Source: Acridotheres tristis (taxonomy: Eukaryota > Chordata > Aves > Passeriformes > Sturnidae). Taken from it: a stretch of 64,000 bases of DNA. The first letter of the stretch is position 1. The number at the start of each line of letters is the position of its first letter. Below, piece by piece: positions 26,201 to 37,300 of the stretch. The stretch is from positions 29,395,876-29,459,875 of the forward strand of contig CM072885.1 in assembly GCA_037013685.1 (NCBI GenBank), written 5' to 3'. The position numbers were made by a program, and so were the translations under genes. The notes under the pieces were generated by a model that was not told where the DNA came from, made no database searches, and worked only from the letters and a program-made list of their open reading frames with translations.

Positions 26201-29069
26201 GGTTATTATGGAGATTCATATGGAGATACAATATGGAGTTGCTGCAGTGAACTGTGCTGGTTTATGGTTGTAACAAAAAGAATAAGCAGCATAATGAATA
26301 TGAGTCTGGATATAAACAAAATTCTACCCTCACAGTCACCCTTGCTGCTTTCAAGATGCATGGTTATGAATAATGGGCAATCTGTCCTTTTATTTCCAGA
26401 TGATATATTGCCTAAAGAAATAAGCACAGAACCTGCCTTCATGTCCAAGATCTTTGTGACAGTTCTGAACAGATTTTTCCTTCTATCCCTTTTCTTCCAA
26501 AAGTAACTAATATTAATGGATGGTTGTGCTCACCCCTATTATTATTGAAGGAAGTCAGGGCAGTTTTAGCTTGTTTTACTATGGATCATAAAAGCCTTTG
26601 CAAAGTAAGAATTGTTCACCAAAGTAATATACAATTTTATTTCTCTCCTCCTTAGTCTTCCTAGGTTATTTGTCAGCCACTTGTTAAAAGCTAGTGGTAA
26701 AACATCTGATTTAAAAACAACAAAGGCTGGGCAAAAGGTGCCACAGTTGTTAGGAAATTTGGTTTCTCCTTTTATAAAACATAAAAAACCCCATTGGTTC
26801 TACATCTCCTAAAAAGTATTTTTTGCAGCCATAATTCATTTTCATAAGGAATTATGGATCTTTAACTCCCTTTTGAAAGAATTTGTGTGTCCTTTTCAGA
26901 CATGTAGCTACACCCCCACATATCCCCTGAGCAAACTCACAGCACTGCTGTGAGTCTGAGGTCTTTGTGTCAGCCTGGGGAAACCTGTGGCATTGTGATC
27001 TGAGGTTCCTCACATTGGTTTCAGAATGGAGGCCCACAGCTCACGTGTCAGGGAGAATCTTCTATTGCTGTTTTTTTGGTATTTTTTCTTCTTCCTATGC
27101 AATACACCACCTCCTAGGCTTTCTCCTGCTCTGTGAGTCCAGGCACAGCCACCTGACAGATCATGTTTAAGACTGACCATTCATGATCTGCCATAATCAG
27201 CATGTGGGGTCTTGGAATGAGACAGAAAATGTGCAGAAAAGCACCATGAAATGTATGAGGGGGAGCAGGACGTAGGAGCCGATTGAATCAGTCACACACT
27301 CAATATAAGATACTTCAAGAACCTTCTCAATCTCCTCCCAGTGCTGCACATCCACAAAATGGGTTTGAACTATAACTCCTGATAAAAACAGCCACTCTAG
27401 TGCTGTATCCACGAACAATTAAAGCCAAGAGTGAGACTGTCCACGTTCCTTTACCTCATGACTGATATTGCAAATCTAGAGTATTCACAAATACTTTATA
27501 TATTGCTGTGGGGTAATAACCATGTTTCATTAGAAAATCCACTCGCATGTTCTCTCTTTAGATGATATTTTACAGTTACTGTAGGACGTCACTACATTCC
27601 ATCATAATGCAAAATGAATCTGGTGTTCTAAAAAGATTTCCTGCTTTATTTTGGATCTATGAGGGAGACATAGTGCTCCAAGAAATGCCTAAGGCCATGC
27701 AAAATCACCTTTTAAAGTCCATTACCCAGGTTTATTTGCATGAAGAACTGCATTTTAAAGGTTAAGTTACCTGTTATCATAGAAAAGCTACTCTAGTGCT
27801 TTAAAATAGACTGCTCAAGGCCATGACAAATTACTTTCCCAAATGCCCTTACTTTTAAAGGCTCAATTCAGTGAACCAATAACTTACTGCTAATTTGCAA
27901 CATTTTGTCAAGTTCTGCCTACGGAAGAGAAAATGAAAATAAATTATCCTCTAGTGCTTAACAATGCCTTCCTTGCATATAAACATGCTCTGAAGATTTG
28001 AATACTGCTTAATAAGGTCTTTGGGTGTTTTTGAGATCTGCAAATTCAAAGACTTACAGAACCTAAAAATCTACAAGGCACACAAAGCCACTGACTGCTC
28101 CATTTTTCCAAACTTTGATTTCAAGAGCAAATCTATCTCAAAATATGAACTCATCTCAGAATGTTCATTTCTTTTTCATTAAATGTTCGAAACACACCTT
28201 TGGATGGAGAATATCTCTGTTTAAGCTCTTTCAGTGTTTTAGAACTTATGCAGGACATAAACTGCATATTCAGTAAGTTATACACAAACTTGATGGTGCC
28301 AGCACACACCAAATAAAGTAAAACAATTTGATAAACAAAGATATTTAAGATGTATCTGATGATATTTTTCCTGTCTTTGCTCTTACGAAACCCTTGAGAA
28401 AACAAAGACATCAGGGAGGACTGCAAATAAAAACAAATCTGCCAAACTGAGGAACTGATATTTTGAGTACTAAAGAGGCATTTGAATGTAGAAAGGGCCA
28501 GAAGTCAGGGCTATATCAACAAATAAAAGTAGCATGAAGATTTTATTCTGAAATATACACACTTCTAAGGAGAAGCTCAACTTAACATTAGCCATTATTA
28601 CTCCCTTTTCAACAGTACTTACAATGGCAATTCTGAGGATAGAATGAGAAAGGATGCCACTGGTGGACATGCGATGTCTTCAAACATCCCCTCTAGATCT
28701 GCAGAGCTATGAAAGTGAAAACAGGGAGTAACAGAATATGTCTGAGAGACAAGAGGAAAAGTCAGTTCTGAATGCCTGAGTAAGGAGAGTGAGGAACCAT
28801 GTGTCTGCATATGGAGTGAGTACAATCTTCTCCCATCCCCACACTGGTCTAAAGACTTATTTTCTTTGTCCTTAGTCTAATAAACAGCATTCATTCCATG
28901 TAGGAATAAAAAGGGAGCTTTCCAGCAGGAAAAAAAAAAAAAAAGAAAAAAAAAGAAGAAAATAATAAAAGGGTCTGATTCCTTGGAGACTAAGAAGCAT
29001 GGTGTCCTGGTAGAACAGAAGAGTTGTTCTCAGGGTGCAGCTTCAAACTGGATGAAAAGCAGAGCTGGA
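26201..29069. other. Intergenic DNA, no gene recognised
   Basis: There is no recognised gene or full repeat. The open frame at 26138-26506 begins inside the retroelement and shows no family resemblance. An A-rich purine tract at 28930-28970 lies just before the CR1 copy. Confidence 0.5.
28930..28970. repeat. A-rich purine tract
   Basis: A-run with scattered G residues on the plus strand. It is not directly joined to the CR1 3' end at 29070 and so is not obviously its tail. Confidence 0.8.
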
Positions 29070-30080
29070 AGGAATCACGGAATGATTAAGGTTGGAAAAG
29101 ACCTCAAAATTCATTGAGTCCAACCCTTGACCGAACACCACCATGACAACTAAACTATAGCACTGAGTGCCATCTCTAGTTGTTTCTTGGACACTTTTAA
29201 GGTTGGTGACTCCACCACCTTTCCAGGTGATGTTTAACCACCTTTTCAAGGAAGAAATTATTCCTTATGTCCAACCTGAACCTTCCCTGGTGCCGCTTGA
29301 GGCCATGTCCTCTCATCCTGTCACTAGCTGCCTGATAGAAGAGATGGGCCCCCACCTGGCTACAATCTCCTTTCAGGCAGTTGTAGAGAGTAGATAAGGT
29401 CTCCCCTGAGCCTCTTTTTCCATGCTAAGCAACCCAGTTCCCTCAGCCACTCCTCATGTAATTTATTCACTAGACTCTTCACCAGCCTCATTGCCCTTCT
29501 CTGGACTCACTCCAGCACCTCAATGTCTTTCTTGCAGGGAGGGGCTCAAAACTGGACACAGGATTTGAGGTGTGGCCTCACCAATGCCAAGTTTAGAGGG
29601 GCAATCACTGCCCTGGTCCTGCTGGTCACACTATTTCTGTTGCAAGCCAGGATGCCATTGCCCTTCTTGGCCACCTGGGCACACATTGGCTCATGTTCAG
29701 CCACTATCACCAGCATCCCCAGGTCCTTTTTCACTGGGCCACTTTCCAGTTACTCTGCCCCAGGATGTAGCATCACGGGGGGTTGTTGTGACCCAAGTCA
29801 GGAACTTTTCTTCTAAACACTCCAGGAATTTCCTAGACTGCCTCCTCTCCACTGCATTGAGTTTCCAGCAGACATCAGGCAGGATAAAGTCTTCCAGAAG
29901 AACAAGGGCTGATGATTGTGAACTGTCAGCCAGCTGCTTAGAAAATAGTTCATTCACCTCTTCATCCTGGTTGCATGGTCTGTGACAGACTCCCACCAGG
30001 ATGTCTGCTTTGTTAGCCTTCCCCCTGATCCTTATCCACAGGAACTCAACCTTATCATCATCATTTTTGGAGGCTTCACC
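29070..30080 (-). mobile_element. CR1 LINE, 5'-truncated and internally deleted
   Basis: Read on the minus strand, this is a chicken-repeat-1 non-LTR retrotransposon. Its 3' end is the plus-strand sequence starting GGAATCACGGAATGATTAAG. The part at about 29800-30080 translates to a piece of the ORF2 apurinic-type endonuclease, with readable KVEFLWIRIRGKANKADIL, GVCHRP and a LVLLEDFILPDVCW segment that corresponds to the family's conserved GDFN-x-PD-x-x-W site; the Gly and Asn there are replaced. The part at about 29546-29734 gives the very C-terminal ORF2 region (CAQVAKKGNGILACNRNS). The reverse-transcriptase core between them is missing, so an internal deletion joins the two near 29760-29800. 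The copy cannot be active. Confidence 0.9.
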
Positions 30081-30655
30081 TTGGCTGGATGCCAGGTACC
30101 CACCATGCCACTCTATCACTCCCCCTTCCCAACTGAACAGGGTGAGAAAATAAGATGGAAGACAATTCATAGGCTGATACAAGGCAATTTACTAAAACAA
30201 AAGTGAAAGTTTGCATGCACATGAACAAAGAGGAAAACCGATAATTTTATTCTCTACTTCCCACCAGCAAGCGATGTCAGGCCACTGCCCAGGAAGCAGC
30301 GTTGCAGCACATGTAGCAATTGCTCAGGAAAGCAAACATTGTAAGTAATAAAAGTCCCCCATTCCTCCTCCTTTTATTCTTTTATTACCTTTTACATCTG
30401 AGCTGGCACAATATGGTATGGAATATCCCTTCAGTTGAGTCAGCTGGCCTAGTTGTGTCCCCTTGCAGGATGTTGCCCACCCCCAGGTACACATGGGGGG
30501 GAATGCCGAGAGATGGGGCTGATGCTGTGCCAGTGCTGCTCAGCTGCAGCCAAAGCACTGGTGTGTTACCAACACCTTTCTAGCTACCAAAGCAAAGACC
30601 AGCACTGTGAGGGCTGCTGTGGGGAAAATTAATTCCATCTCAGCCAGACCCAACA
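30081..30655. mobile_element. ERV-type retroelement fragment next to CR1
   Basis: From TTGGCTGGATGCCAGG onwards (about 30080) the sequence leaves the CR1 pattern. It then resembles two blocks that I associate with abundant songbird endogenous-retrovirus elements: 'ctctatcactcccccttcc' (about 30110-30128) and the stretch around 30410-30655 with CACAATATGGTATGGAATAT and GGGGAAAATTAATTCCATCT. The copy is diverged and neither end is clean. Orientation and family are not assigned. Confidence 0.5.
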
Positions 30656-33655
30656 AACTATCCTAAGAGCAATTGCAACTTTCAAGTGACAGTTTTCTCT
30701 TATTATCTGATAAGAGTCCTAAAACACTTGTCTGCCACAGCCATCCCTGCCAGACCTGGCTTTTGTTCTCTCCATCCTCTGAGGCACTGCAGGATTCCCA
30801 GTCACACAGACAGGGCAGAGGACATGTTCTGCTCCAGGGCATGCCAAAAGCGCTAGAGCCTTAACAGGACCAAGCATGTGTGCTTGTGTCTCACAGTGAA
30901 ATCGACAGAATCCACGACCCATGTGTTTGCAGCTAAGGGGCTTGGTGTAGACTTCAATGAAAATATTAGTGCCAGCTGGGGAAGAGGACTTCCCTCAGGT
31001 ACTCACAAATATTTGTTTAAGTCCCTGTGCAGCTTGCATCCCTGTCTTCTGGGAGCTCAGAGTTCATGCAGAGGGACTGCAGGCTACCTCTTCGAGCTCA
31101 CTGAAGTACCCTAACCCCCAGTCTGGACTCACACTGAAAGAGAATTAATTCAGGATGGAGAGAGGGGAATCACAAAAAAAAGGAATATGACTCTTTGACC
31201 CTTATTACTGTATGTATGATACCTAATGGCTATAATGTATGTAACCAGGACTTAAAATGGAGGCTGGAAATCCTTATTCCTGCATAAGCACTATGGCAGA
31301 AGAATCATGCCCTTGCCAGAAGCAGAGTGTAAGAGGAGAGGAGGAGGATATTATTTTCTTTCAGAACCCCCTTCCTAGTTAATCTCTAGCCCAGTAGTTA
31401 CATTGCTTGTTCATGAAGGTATTGTAAACTTCCTGTAGCCAAACAGCTTTTGAAAAAGTCTTTAAATTATCAATTTCATTATATAACTGCAATAAAGTTG
31501 TGGTTTTAATAAAGAAACTTAATATTGAAGATACTAGAGGCATTTCTGTATTTGTGGGGGCTTCCAAGATCACATGGTAAGTACTGTTATTAAAAGACCT
31601 TATCAAGCCCCATCAGTCTGTCTGGCACTGCACAGGATGTAAAAACAAGCACTGAAAATCTTCCACTCTAATGGATAGTTTGGTGCAGGGGCAGGGAAAC
31701 ACAGGCAGGATCCTGATGGCTTTGGAAGGAGCAGTCAGCTATCAGCAATTCTCTGCAATAAGAATCTCTGTTGGTGATGCCAGAAACCTTATATTTGTAC
31801 AGATTATCAAAAGAGAGGTTTCACATCCTAATTAATGTAATGTCAGCTTCTCACAGCTCGTGATGCATGTATGATCAACAAAGATTTTGGAGAGGTACTG
31901 TTTTCAGATCAGTGCTATTTGGTAGAGGAAAGATAAATATCTGTTGTTCTCATCCAAATTAGATTTTAAAAAGCAATCTTCCTTCTAATTTAGTATGTGA
32001 CAAGTGACAAAAGCACCTTTATGTTGTGAAATAGCACAAAGAATTAGATTGCATCATGCCATGTTCAAATTTGTCAGTATTCAGTGGGAACAAAGAACTG
32101 CTGGGCTTACAACCAGCTGTTTCCAGACTTACACGAATCCTGTGGTTCTGAACTCCTTTCAGACTGTTCAATATATCCCTTGATCATGATTTCTCTGCAA
32201 AGTCTGCTTATTGGCAGATGGCCTCTCTCTGTAAGCTGAGCAACTCGTGAAAGGATGATCACAACTCACAGCAATTTTTTGAGCATCTGGGCCGTGAGAT
32301 CTCCAATATAAAAAGCAGATCCCAGTCAGCACTGACAAGAAAAATAAAATTGGAAATCAAAATTCTAATTGCCTTAAGTATTGGACTTCACTTTGATCTG
32401 GATCCTATGTTCCCCAGAGCAATTATTAACATGTCCAGATCGCATGGCTGGAATCTAAATAACTTAGCTCCAAGCAGTACCATCACTTCGCACCTATCAG
32501 TCCTCCACACTTACTGAGGTTTGAACAAGCTGCAATAGAAATCCTTAGTATTTTAGAACCAGTTTACTTCAATCAAAGTGTGCACGAAACTCACAAATGG
32601 ACAGCTATTCCATATGCTAACACAGAAGGAATTTTCATTCCATAAGTAAGTCTTTAGGAAGAATTCAGGCTCAACACTTTCAGCTTTGAAAGCAGGGGAA
32701 GGAAAATTACAAAAGTGATTACACTCTTCCTCAGACTATATTGGTAATGTGATCAACTTAAATTCCACCCAGTATTTTGTAGTATCAAGGTCATCAGGAA
32801 AATTTAATGGCTTAGTCTAAATGAAGACAACAAGCTTCCTTAAACAAATGAATATTCCAATGGAGGGTCTGAAACAAATCAGTGTTCAATCGATAACCTC
32901 AAGATTAAAATTACTTCAGTGCCGTATAGCCTAACTGCATAGAAATTCAGCACAAAATAAGCATGATGAATCTTTATGATTAAGGTAGTGTTCAAAAAGT
33001 CTTTTAAACCAATACCAGTATCACCTATATCTCACCTGGCTTTGATCTATATTGAATCAGATCTTTGATATATACCTTATATAGTACTAAAGAATTTTAG
33101 TTTGCCTGTAGGGTGAATTCTAGGACAAGGAGCTTTTTAGCTTTATATGTAGTCACGAACCCTCATATTAAAAACGACTTTGCTATCTGCCCTTAAAAGA
33201 AAAGTGTGATTTGCAGCAGCTTTAATATGCAAGCCCATTTGCTGAGAACTGTTCTATAAACTGTACGTCTGGATGACAATAAATCCTCAGTGACTGTTAT
33301 TTGCTAAAGTTAGCCCGTGTTCAGTTTCAGTCTCTAAATGTATGGTACTCTAAATTATGATGGAAATGTCGTGAGAAACTTGGCCGGGGGAGGTTAAAAC
33401 CGGTGCTAAACAGAAGTAATTGTGTTCTTTGGCTTTCAGCTGCAGCTTTACCTCTTCATGTTCTGGTCACTCTTCTCAATTTGATTTGCAGCAGTTCTCC
33501 CACAGATTCCATGGTCAAGAACATGTCAATTAATTTTCGATAACTCCTTTTATCATTTGATAGACTGCTCTGATCAAAGCCTAGTTTACTACGGAGCTTC
33601 CGTGGGGCTTGACCATTTAAACAGAGGACGATTTCTAAGAGCTGACACAATGCCT
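30656..33655. other. Intergenic DNA upstream of AMIGO2
   Basis: No gene was recognised. This is the 3 kb in front of the AMIGO2 CpG island. Two stretches (about 31826-31900 and 32200-32370) have balanced composition and homeodomain-like core motifs and could be conserved non-coding DNA, but this is only an impression. Confidence 0.5.
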
Positions 33656-34095
33656 TCTACGTTCATCCGCGCCTTACGAGCCCCCCGTGGTTCCATCTCC
33701 GCACACGGGGACTTTTGGTGTACTTTTAACGAGGAGCCGCGTCTCAGGCGGGGCTTCCCCGGGCTCTCTGCCCCTGGCTCGGGCGTCGAGGAGCCGCAGG
33801 CGGCCCGGGCTGATGTGCAGCGCCCGGGCAGAGCCCAGCCGGGCGGCGGAACCTCCCCACTGTCGGCGGGGGCTGCGGCGGGTGAGGAGCGGGGCCGGAG
33901 CAGGGCGGAGCGGCGGCGGCCCCCGGGCGGTGAGGGGCGGAGCGGGGGCAGCCCGGGGGCTGCGCTACTTCTCCGGGCACCGACGGCGCCGTCCCGCTGC
34001 CGGGGAAGCGCCCGGGAGGGCGTCGGGGCAAGCGGTGTGGGGTCGAGTCGGGTGCTGCGCGGCGGGGGGGACCGGGAGGGCGTAGATAGGAGGGG

Positions 34096-34102
34096 ATAAA
34101 AA
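34096..34102 (+). promoter_or_regulatory. TATA-like box
   Basis: ATAAAAA in an otherwise GC-rich context. The A of the initiator-like gtcActg at 34123 is 27 bases downstream, normal TATA-to-start spacing. This predicts, but does not prove, the AMIGO2 transcription start. Confidence 0.5.
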
Positions 34103-34122
34103 CCCGCTGTGTCGCCACCGTC

Positions 34123-34373
34123 ACTGGGAGTCTGCTGCCTGCCCTGCTCCCCCGCTGCCGGTGCCGAGCCCCGGGCCTCAGCTCCATTGCCGGGGGCAGC
34201 GGGCCAGCGCTGCCGGCGTCCGCGGGGGAGCGCAGCGGAGCCGCTGTCGCGCTCCCGGCCTTCCGCAATTTCCCCCGAGCCGAGCGGAGCGCAGCATGCG
34301 GGGCAGGGGCTGGAGGCGGCGGCGGGGCCGGCATCGCGCTCCCCGGACATGAAGCGACCATCAGAAGCTCCAG
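34123..34373 (+). other. AMIGO2 exon 1, 5' untranslated (predicted)
   Basis: The predicted start comes from the TATA and initiator spacing; the end comes from the splice donor CAG|GTAACA at 34373/34374. About 250 bases, GC-rich, no coding similarity. It contains only two ATGs (34296 and 34349), each opening a short upstream ORF. A non-coding first exon joined to a single coding exon agrees with the known layout of mammalian AMIGO2. The start position is the weakest part; the donor is a good consensus match. Confidence 0.6.
34296..34352 (+). promoter_or_regulatory. Upstream ORF 1 in the AMIGO2 leader
   Basis: This is the first ATG of the predicted leader, with A at -3. It encodes 18 residues, nine of them arginine, including a run of four (RRRR), and ends TGA at 34350-34352. 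Its stop overlaps the next ATG as ATGA. Arginine-rich nascent chains can slow ribosomes, so a regulatory role is plausible but inferred. It is not expected to make a stable protein. Confidence 0.45.
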
Positions 34374-37300
34374 GTAACACTGCCCGGCGGGGCGGCGGAG
34401 CAGACATCCCCTCGGTAGCCGGGGTGTGACGGGGGCAGGGTCCGGAGGGGCAGGAATCGGGGATGAGAGGGGCCGCCGGAGGCGAGCGCAGCCCGGCAGC
34501 GAGCGGGGGAGAGCCGGTCGCCGCCTCCGCCACGGAGCGGCGGCAGTGGCCGCGCCTGCCCGGGGAAGTCCCTCAGAAAGCCCTCGGATTGCGTGCGGAT
34601 GCCCCCGGTTCGATGCCGGTTCAGCCTGCTCGCTCGCCGGGCTCGCCGAAACTTTGCCCTCCGCCGACTCCTGGTTGGAATCTGGGGCTGCAGCGGCAGT
34701 CCCCGACGTGAGACTGGTAGGAGACACCCCCCAAATCGTATGCAAGGGGGTTTCTATGAAATTTAGCCCTCAGATAAATTTTTAGAGGCGGTGAGGCTCT
34801 TTCGCTGGGCAACTAAACTTTAGTAAGATCTGACATTGCTTGGAGACTGGTTACTGATACGGTAATAGGCACTGCCACTTATCATGGAATTTTTTCTTAA
34901 TTATTTGCTGATCTCCTTAGCAACTGAAGTAATATGCAAGGTTGGAGCTTGATATACAAAGTAACGTAGCAAAAGGGGTGAATTTGTTGTTTCACTGATG
35001 CATATTTCCCTCGTACTGCCTCAGAGGGAAAAGAGCTGCAGAGATGTTGACTTCACGTAGCTGGTACTGCTGTAAAGAGACTGTTGATTAGTCCAACTGA
35101 GGCTCTTGTACGTCACCCAGTTTCTCTTCTGTGTCTCGGTTTTCTTTAAGACAAGAGAGTTAACGTGTTTTAAGAAAAAAATCTCCGTTCAAGGAAATTC
35201 AGTCTTTAGTGAGAGATTAGTGGGAGACTATAGTTTTATCTGGCTAAGGTTACTAGGACAAATTAATCTCTAATTCAGCACGATTGAGGTCTGGCCAGAT
35301 GCTGGCTGGAGAGAACACTCCATTTGCCTTGCTGATCTCAGGATCAGCTTGCTGCAAATATGATGTAAAGCCATTTTTTCATCACTGTTAGTTCCTGCAC
35401 CAAGCACAGTTTATCCCACTTCAGGGCTTTAGTCCAGTGTATCAAGACATCCTCCAGATGTAGCTCAACAATAGTCTTTGCTGTTCAATCTATCATGTCA
35501 CTAAATCTCACGGATTACGTTTGGGTAATCTGTATTTGTTGAATCAAAGATGCTGAGCACAGCTGTCAGGAAGATTTGATGCAGAGTGCCTTTTCCACTC
35601 AGGAGTGTTAAAGGCAGAGTAGAGCCTGGAGGCTGAGGCAAGGTGGCTGTTGTATGAATATTTGCTCTGACAGTATCACACACACAGAAGGAATGCAGAC
35701 CTTCCTTAAAAATGTAACTTTTAAAAATACTAATTGCATAGGATGCCATTAGTCTATATGTAATTAATGGCTGTATCATGTATTGGAACTGGATTCATAA
35801 AGTTGGGACTAAAAGCATGAATAATTATATAATACTGTTGTTATAATTTAATAAAACACCATTCTAAAAATCACTTTTGCTTCTGAGTTCATGAGGAACC
35901 TTTGTCAAATGTCATGCCAGAAAAAAATAGGGCTGTGAGAACACAAACACCCGAGCCATCATTTTTATATTTCACGTATTGTTGTATTTGACTAGTATAG
36001 CCCTAATTCATCTGATATGTAGACTAGTACAGGGGGAGAGCACCTGTGTGGACGTTGGAAGTCAGTGAGAGGTGCAGAGATGCATTAATGTCTTATGGGC
36101 TGGTGAGATTGAGGGGAGACTTGAGAAGGCAGTCATAGGAGATGTGGTGCAAAGAAAGGAAGTAGGGGATGTAGAAATGGTGTGAACCTTCTGGAGAATG
36201 AACAGAGGTCTTTGATGTTTTTGAGTGCTTGATCTCTTTAGGGGCTCAACAGTATTCCTGCAGTAGTACCACAGGCAGCAGGGTTGTGTGCAAATATATG
36301 CATTTTCACAGTGCAGAAAGTACCAGCCAGCTGTAGGACTATTTGCATCACCAGTATTCAGGAAAAAGCTTTACAGTAGGAATGGCATCTACCAAACTGA
36401 TTTTTTTTAACAGTGAAAAGACAATAGTAGGGTTCGCAAAAATTCAGGTGAATTGTGATCTCCAGTCTTTACTGCTTAAATTAAGAGATGTACTACATAA
36501 GTGTTTTTTAGCAAAGTCTCAAATTAACTAGGAGAGGAAGTTTGGTGTACACGTTCCATTGGAAAAACAGCAATAAGCCTGAAGGTGCTTACAAAGGATG
36601 AGAAAACTGGTGTAGATATTGTTAATGTCACATTAGTGGGAGAGAGAGCCCAGAGAAAGAAGAAAGGAGTGTTTAGGACATTAGTTGATCTTCAAGTGAT
36701 AACTGATGGTGAGACTGTATGTTGCCTGGCAGTCCCCTTTTCCATAAGCAGGTCTAGGTGCTCATTACTTTTAAAAACAAAACAACAAACACTCAACCTC
36801 CTCAGAAATAAATGAGAAACAACAACAAACCTACACATTAAAAAGTTCAAAACCAAGAACTAAATCCTTAGCTTCTCTAGAATGTGATTGCTTGTACTCA
36901 ATTTTGCTGTTTCTGACCACAGAGGATTTTCCCTATGATAGAAGGGTATGTCCCACCTTTCTTCTTGAACAGTTTAGAAGCACGTGCACCATTACTGTTC
37001 AGATGAATCATCTCAGGGAGCAATGTGTTTTTGGCACTGGACTTAAAATATTGCACTTTAACATCACAAATAAATTATTTGTTTGAACAGAATTCAAGAA
37101 CAAAACTCCCAACCATGTCCTTCACTTTACTATAAATCAGAAAATGTATCTACCCAGCTCATTCAGAAATAATGGTGAAGTACTCAGCCAAAGTCTGTTG
37201 GCACATGTTAGCTGATAGTATTCAATGGCAATATCTCTCTTGAGAAAATATGCAATATTGAAATTTGTAAAATAAGACTTCTCTAAGATCTGAAGTAGTG

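Larger units (their letters stand above)
33656..34680. promoter_or_regulatory. CpG island, AMIGO2 promoter
   Basis: Base composition changes abruptly from AT-rich to very GC-rich with dense CpG, and returns to AT-rich by about 34.7 kb. The island holds several GC boxes (for example GGGGCGG at 33934-33940), a TATA-like ATAAAAA at 34096-34102 and an initiator-like TCACTGG about 27 bases further on. A consensus donor follows at 34373/34374. Long open frames on both strands here come from the scarcity of stop codons in GC-rich DNA. It is the only such island in the window and lies 6.4 kb upstream of the AMIGO2 coding exon on the same strand, so I assign it to that gene. Confidence 0.85.

Noticed and set aside
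33589..34745. Long open frames on both strands of the CpG island (up to 333 codons on the minus strand)
   Set aside because: GC-rich DNA has few stop codons. The translations are rich in Pro, Ala, Arg and Gly with no domain, and several frames are open over the same bases.
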